NCBI GenBank assembly: GCA_947253875.1
Contig: CAMYAM010000006.1
Coordinates: 1 to 64,000, forward strand
From: an uncultured Fastidiosipila sp.
GTDB lineage: Bacteria > Bacillota > Clostridia > Saccharofermentanales > Fastidiosipilaceae
Direction: 5' to 3'
Length of the DNA stretch: 64,000 bases
In this document: positions 61,280 through 64,000 of the stretch, in pieces
Numbering within the stretch: position 1 is the first letter of the stretch
Layout of the letters: each line of letters opens with the position of its first letter
Notes under the pieces: model-generated
The model's input: the letters and a program-made list of their open reading frames with translations, nothing else
What the model was told of the DNA's origin: nothing
Databases searched by the model: none
Position numbers and translations under genes: made by a program

Positions 61280-64000
61280 ATGGCGAAAAAAGATAATAAA
61301 GTTCTCTTTAAATTCAATGAAGATAAAATGAAAAATGTAAAAGAATACTATCTAGGATTAGACATGGGTGTTGGTTCAGTTGGTTGGGCCGTTACTGATA
61401 CTAACTATAATGTTATTAAAAAATCTCAAAAGAGTTTATGGGGTTCTCGTTTATTCGAAGAAGCAGAAACTGCAGCAGGTAGAAGAACTTATAGATCTAG
61501 TAGACGACGACTAAATAGAAGAAATCAAAGGATTAAACTTCTTCAAGAATATTTTGCTCCAGCTATTTCAAAAATAGATCCAGGTTTCTATATTAGATTA
61601 AAAGATAGTTTCTTCTATGAAGAAGATAAGACTGAGCAACAGAAAAATACTCTTTTTAATGATTCTAGTTTCACAGACAAAGATTATCACTTAGCGTATC
61701 CAACTATTTACCATTTACGCAAAGAACTGATTGATAATCCTAAATATCATGATCCACGCTTAGTGTATTTAGCATGTGCTCATATACTTAAAAATAGAGG
61801 ACATTTCCTTTACGGTGCACAGAAATTTAATACCGAAGCTTTGTTAGAGGAAAGTATTAAAGACTTTAACGAGTTATATTATGAATACTTTGACATTAAA
61901 TTATTTAATGATGAAAAAATTTATGAGATTGAAAGCGCAATTCTTGAGAAAAATCTTAGCAGATCAGGTAGGGCTAAGACATTAGAAGGTCTATTGAATG
62001 ATAAAGATAAAAGAGCTAAAAAGTATTGCAATCTGCTAGTTGGAAATTTGGCAAAGATAGAAGATCTTTTCCCAGAAGAGCTTGAAATAGAGGAAAGTCA
62101 AAGTAAACCTAAATTCTCTGAGGGTAATTATGATGAGCCTGATACTCAGGACTACTTACTGGAAAATCTGAATGAAGAACAACTAGCTATTGTTGATGAA
62201 GCATATAAAATTTACAGCGCTGCAATTTTGCAAGATTTATTATCCAACAAGAGCGGTCACAAATTCAGCACAATTTCAGAAGCTAGAATTGATACTTATA
62301 ATCAACATAAGAAAGATTTAAAGCTTCTTAAAGAAGTTGTGAAAGGGATTGAAAAAGAGAACCCTTCAGCCAAAGGTCTATACAACAAAATATTCAAAGA
62401 AAACACAAAAAAGTATAAAAACTATGTTGCCTACTCAGGACATACCAGCTCTGATGATAAGAAAGAGAAAATAGGTGTCGAAGAAAAAACTTCATACGAA
62501 GATTTCTCTAAGTTCCTAAAAAATAACTTGTCAAAATATGAAAAGCAAGATGAACGAATTGAAGAAATTATCGAACAACTTGATCTAAATAATTTTCTGC
62601 CTAAAATTACAACTACCGATAATGGTGTAATTCCTTATCAACTGCATCTAGATGAATTAGAGAAAATTCTTGATAATGCTAAAAAATACATTGAAGAATT
62701 AAATGAGAAAAAAGCTGATGAAATTAAACAGATATTTACATTTAGGATACCTTACTATGTAGGACCTTTTGACACAAGGTCAGAATTTTCATGGATAAAG
62801 AGAGAAAGTTTCGAATCAATTAGGCCTTGGAATTTCAATGAAGTTGTTGATTTAGACTTGAGTTCAGAACGTTTTATTAAAGAAATGACCAATAAATGTA
62901 CTTACTTGATAGGTGAAGATGTTCTGGCGAAAAATTCAATCCTTTATTCAGAGTACATGATTAGAAATCAGCTCAATACATTAAATTACGTAAGTCCTGT
63001 GACTAAAGACATTAAACGTTTTGACCATGAGACAATAGAATATTTGTATGAAAAGTTATTCGTTGAGAATACAAGTGTAAGAGTAACTAAAAAAGCTATA
63101 GCTAATACATTGAAGAACTATAATTCAATTTTCGCTGATATTACAAGTGATTCAATTGGAGGTATGGATTTAGAAATACCTCATAAATTAAAGGCACTAC
63201 AAGATTTCAATAGAATATGTTCTGGAAAACTTAACAATAAAGAAATAGATAAGATTGTAGAGAAGATAACAGTATTCCCTGATGACAGTGAAATGGTGGC
63301 TAGATTTATTCGCAAGGAAGAATTCTCTGACAAACTGACAGAGGAAGAAATCAAAAAGCTCTCTCGCTTAAGATATACAGATTGGGCTCCATTGTCTGAA
63401 AAGTTTTTAACCGGTATTAAAACAGAATTAAATAATGGAAGAAAATACAGCATAATCGATATATTACGAAAAAATCCATTAAATCCAAATAGTCCATTGA
63501 ATCTAATGCAGATTATCAATTTAAAAGAATTTAATTTTTCTGAATTAATTGAAGAGCATAACCTTGGTGAAACAAATGATCCTTATGTTGTAGATGAGGA
63601 GTTACTAGACTCTCTAAGATTGTCTGCTCCTGTAAGAAGGTCAATTAATCAAACTCTATTAGTATGCGAAGATATTTTCAAGATTATGGGTGGAACGCCT
63701 AAGAAAATATTTGTCGAAATGACAAGGTCAGAAGGTGAAAAGGGCAAGAGAACCACTTCTAGAAAAAAACAGATTGAAAAATTATATGAAAGTATAAAAA
63801 CAGATCTTAAGGATTGGTATTCAATTTGGAAAGATAAATTAAAGAGTATTGATGATAGTGAATATCAAGCAAAAAGTATTTATCTATATGCGATGCAGGC
63901 GGGTAGAGATATGTATAGTGGACAGGTTATAGATGAACCTCGCAATCTAGAGGCTTATGATATTGACCATATTTATCCAAGATCAAAGACCAAGGATGAT
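61280..64000 (+). CDS. cas9: Cas9 nuclease, type II-A-like, 5' part only
   Basis: The first 907 codons of cas9; the window ends in frame. RuvC-I is GLDMGVGSVGWAV (Asp28), followed by the arginine-rich bridge helix (RRTYRSSRRRLNRRNQR). The recognition lobe includes YPTIYHLRKEL, NRGHFL, FRIPYYVGP and TNKCTYLIGEDVL, typical of Filifactor/Finegoldia-like Cas9. RuvC-II is IFVEMTR (Glu813). HNH begins at YDIDHIYPRS (His897) just before the end. ATG 61280 follows GGAGGG; Met17 at 61328 is an alternative. A weak promoter candidate (TTGCAT 61209, TAAAAT 61231) lies upstream. Expect about 450 further residues, then cas1, cas2 and probably csn2. Confidence 0.96.
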   Translation, partial: MAKKDNKVLFKFNEDKMKNVKEYYLGLDMGVGSVGWAVTDTNYNVIKKSQKSLWGSRLFEEAETAAGRRTYRSSRRRLNRRNQRIKLLQEYFAPAISKIDPGFYIRLKDSFFYEEDKTEQQKNTLFNDSSFTDKDYHLAYPTIYHLRKELIDNPKYHDPRLVYLACAHILKNRGHFLYGAQKFNTEALLEESIKDFNELYYEYFDIKLFNDEKIYEIESAILEKNLSRSGRAKTLEGLLNDKDKRAKKYCNLLVGNLAKIEDLFPEELEIEESQSKPKFSEGNYDEPDTQDYLLENLNEEQLAIVDEAYKIYSAAILQDLLSNKSGHKFSTISEARIDTYNQHKKDLKLLKEVVKGIEKENPSAKGLYNKIFKENTKKYKNYVAYSGHTSSDDKKEKIGVEEKTSYEDFSKFLKNNLSKYEKQDERIEEIIEQLDLNNFLPKITTTDNGVIPYQLHLDELEKILDNAKKYIEELNEKKADEIKQIFTFRIPYYVGPFDTRSEFSWIKRESFESIRPWNFNEVVDLDLSSERFIKEMTNKCTYLIGEDVLAKNSILYSEYMIRNQLNTLNYVSPVTKDIKRFDHETIEYLYEKLFVENTSVRVTKKAIANTLKNYNSIFADITSDSIGGMDLEIPHKLKALQDFNRICSGKLNNKEIDKIVEKITVFPDDSEMVARFIRKEEFSDKLTEEEIKKLSRLRYTDWAPLSEKFLTGIKTELNNGRKYSIIDILRKNPLNPNSPLNLMQIINLKEFNFSELIEEHNLGETNDPYVVDEELLDSLRLSAPVRRSINQTLLVCEDIFKIMGGTPKKIFVEMTRSEGEKGKRTTSRKKQIEKLYESIKTDLKDWYSIWKDKLKSIDDSEYQAKSIYLYAMQAGRDMYSGQVIDEPRNLEAYDIDHIYPRSKTKDD

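Noticed and set aside
61143..61331. Plus-strand open frame of 62 codons before cas9
   Set aside because: It overlaps the cas9 start in another frame and the tracrRNA on the other strand; no ribosome site.

Overview
The window looks like chromosome from a low-G+C Bacillota (Firmicutes), probably an anaerobe of the Clostridia/Tissierellia type. Most of it is roughly one third G+C by eye. Strong AGGAGG-type ribosome binding sites precede most genes, GTG and TTG starts are common, and it carries a lysine riboswitch, a YolD/Y-family polymerase module and a type II Cas9 of the kind found in such bacteria. I cannot name the species. The first 50 bases are an Illumina Nextera adapter with its index, so the left edge is an assembly artefact.

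Layout. 1-3000: adapter, tRNA-Asn, a remnant of a phage-type lysozyme repeat, and a GntR regulator/ABC transporter cassette of visibly higher G+C, bounded by an 11-bp inverted repeat. 3000-5300: a gene broken by one stop codon, a low-molecular-weight phosphatase, YjdM-like and SIMPL-domain proteins. 5300-8580: a leftward SOS-like operon (XRE regulator, ImmA/IrrE peptidase, Y-family polymerase, YolD-like protein, small unknown). 8600-15120: unknown proteins, an alpha/beta hydrolase, a Nudix hydrolase, tRNA-Pro and an M13 peptidase. 15130-17890: a riboswitch-controlled lysine ABC transporter. 17890-34300: HAD phosphatase, glycerophosphodiesterase with an MFS transporter, two P-type ATPases, K+/H+ antiporter, a DUF3863-like protein, a beta-hydroxyacid dehydrogenase, thymidine kinase and unknown envelope proteins.

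34400-35500 has no protein gene. It carries two tandem related copies of a long structured non-coding RNA, each with its own strong promoter and terminator; I recognise no known class. 35747-38351 is a cytosine permease/cytosine deaminase pair. Then follow a nucleotide-kinase-like/nuclease-like fusion with a degenerate phosphoribosyltransferase, a YdcF-like protein, a very large GH2 glycosidase, another small RNA gene, a zinc peptidase, a MATE transporter, a PTS-EIIC-like transporter, a GH31 glucosidase, and a second deaminase flanked by two paralogous EamA transporters.

The right end (57859-64000) holds a DUF898 protein, a translational GTPase fused to a YacP/Rae1-like NYN nuclease, a probable tracrRNA on the minus strand, and the first 907 codons of cas9, which runs off the window inside the HNH domain.
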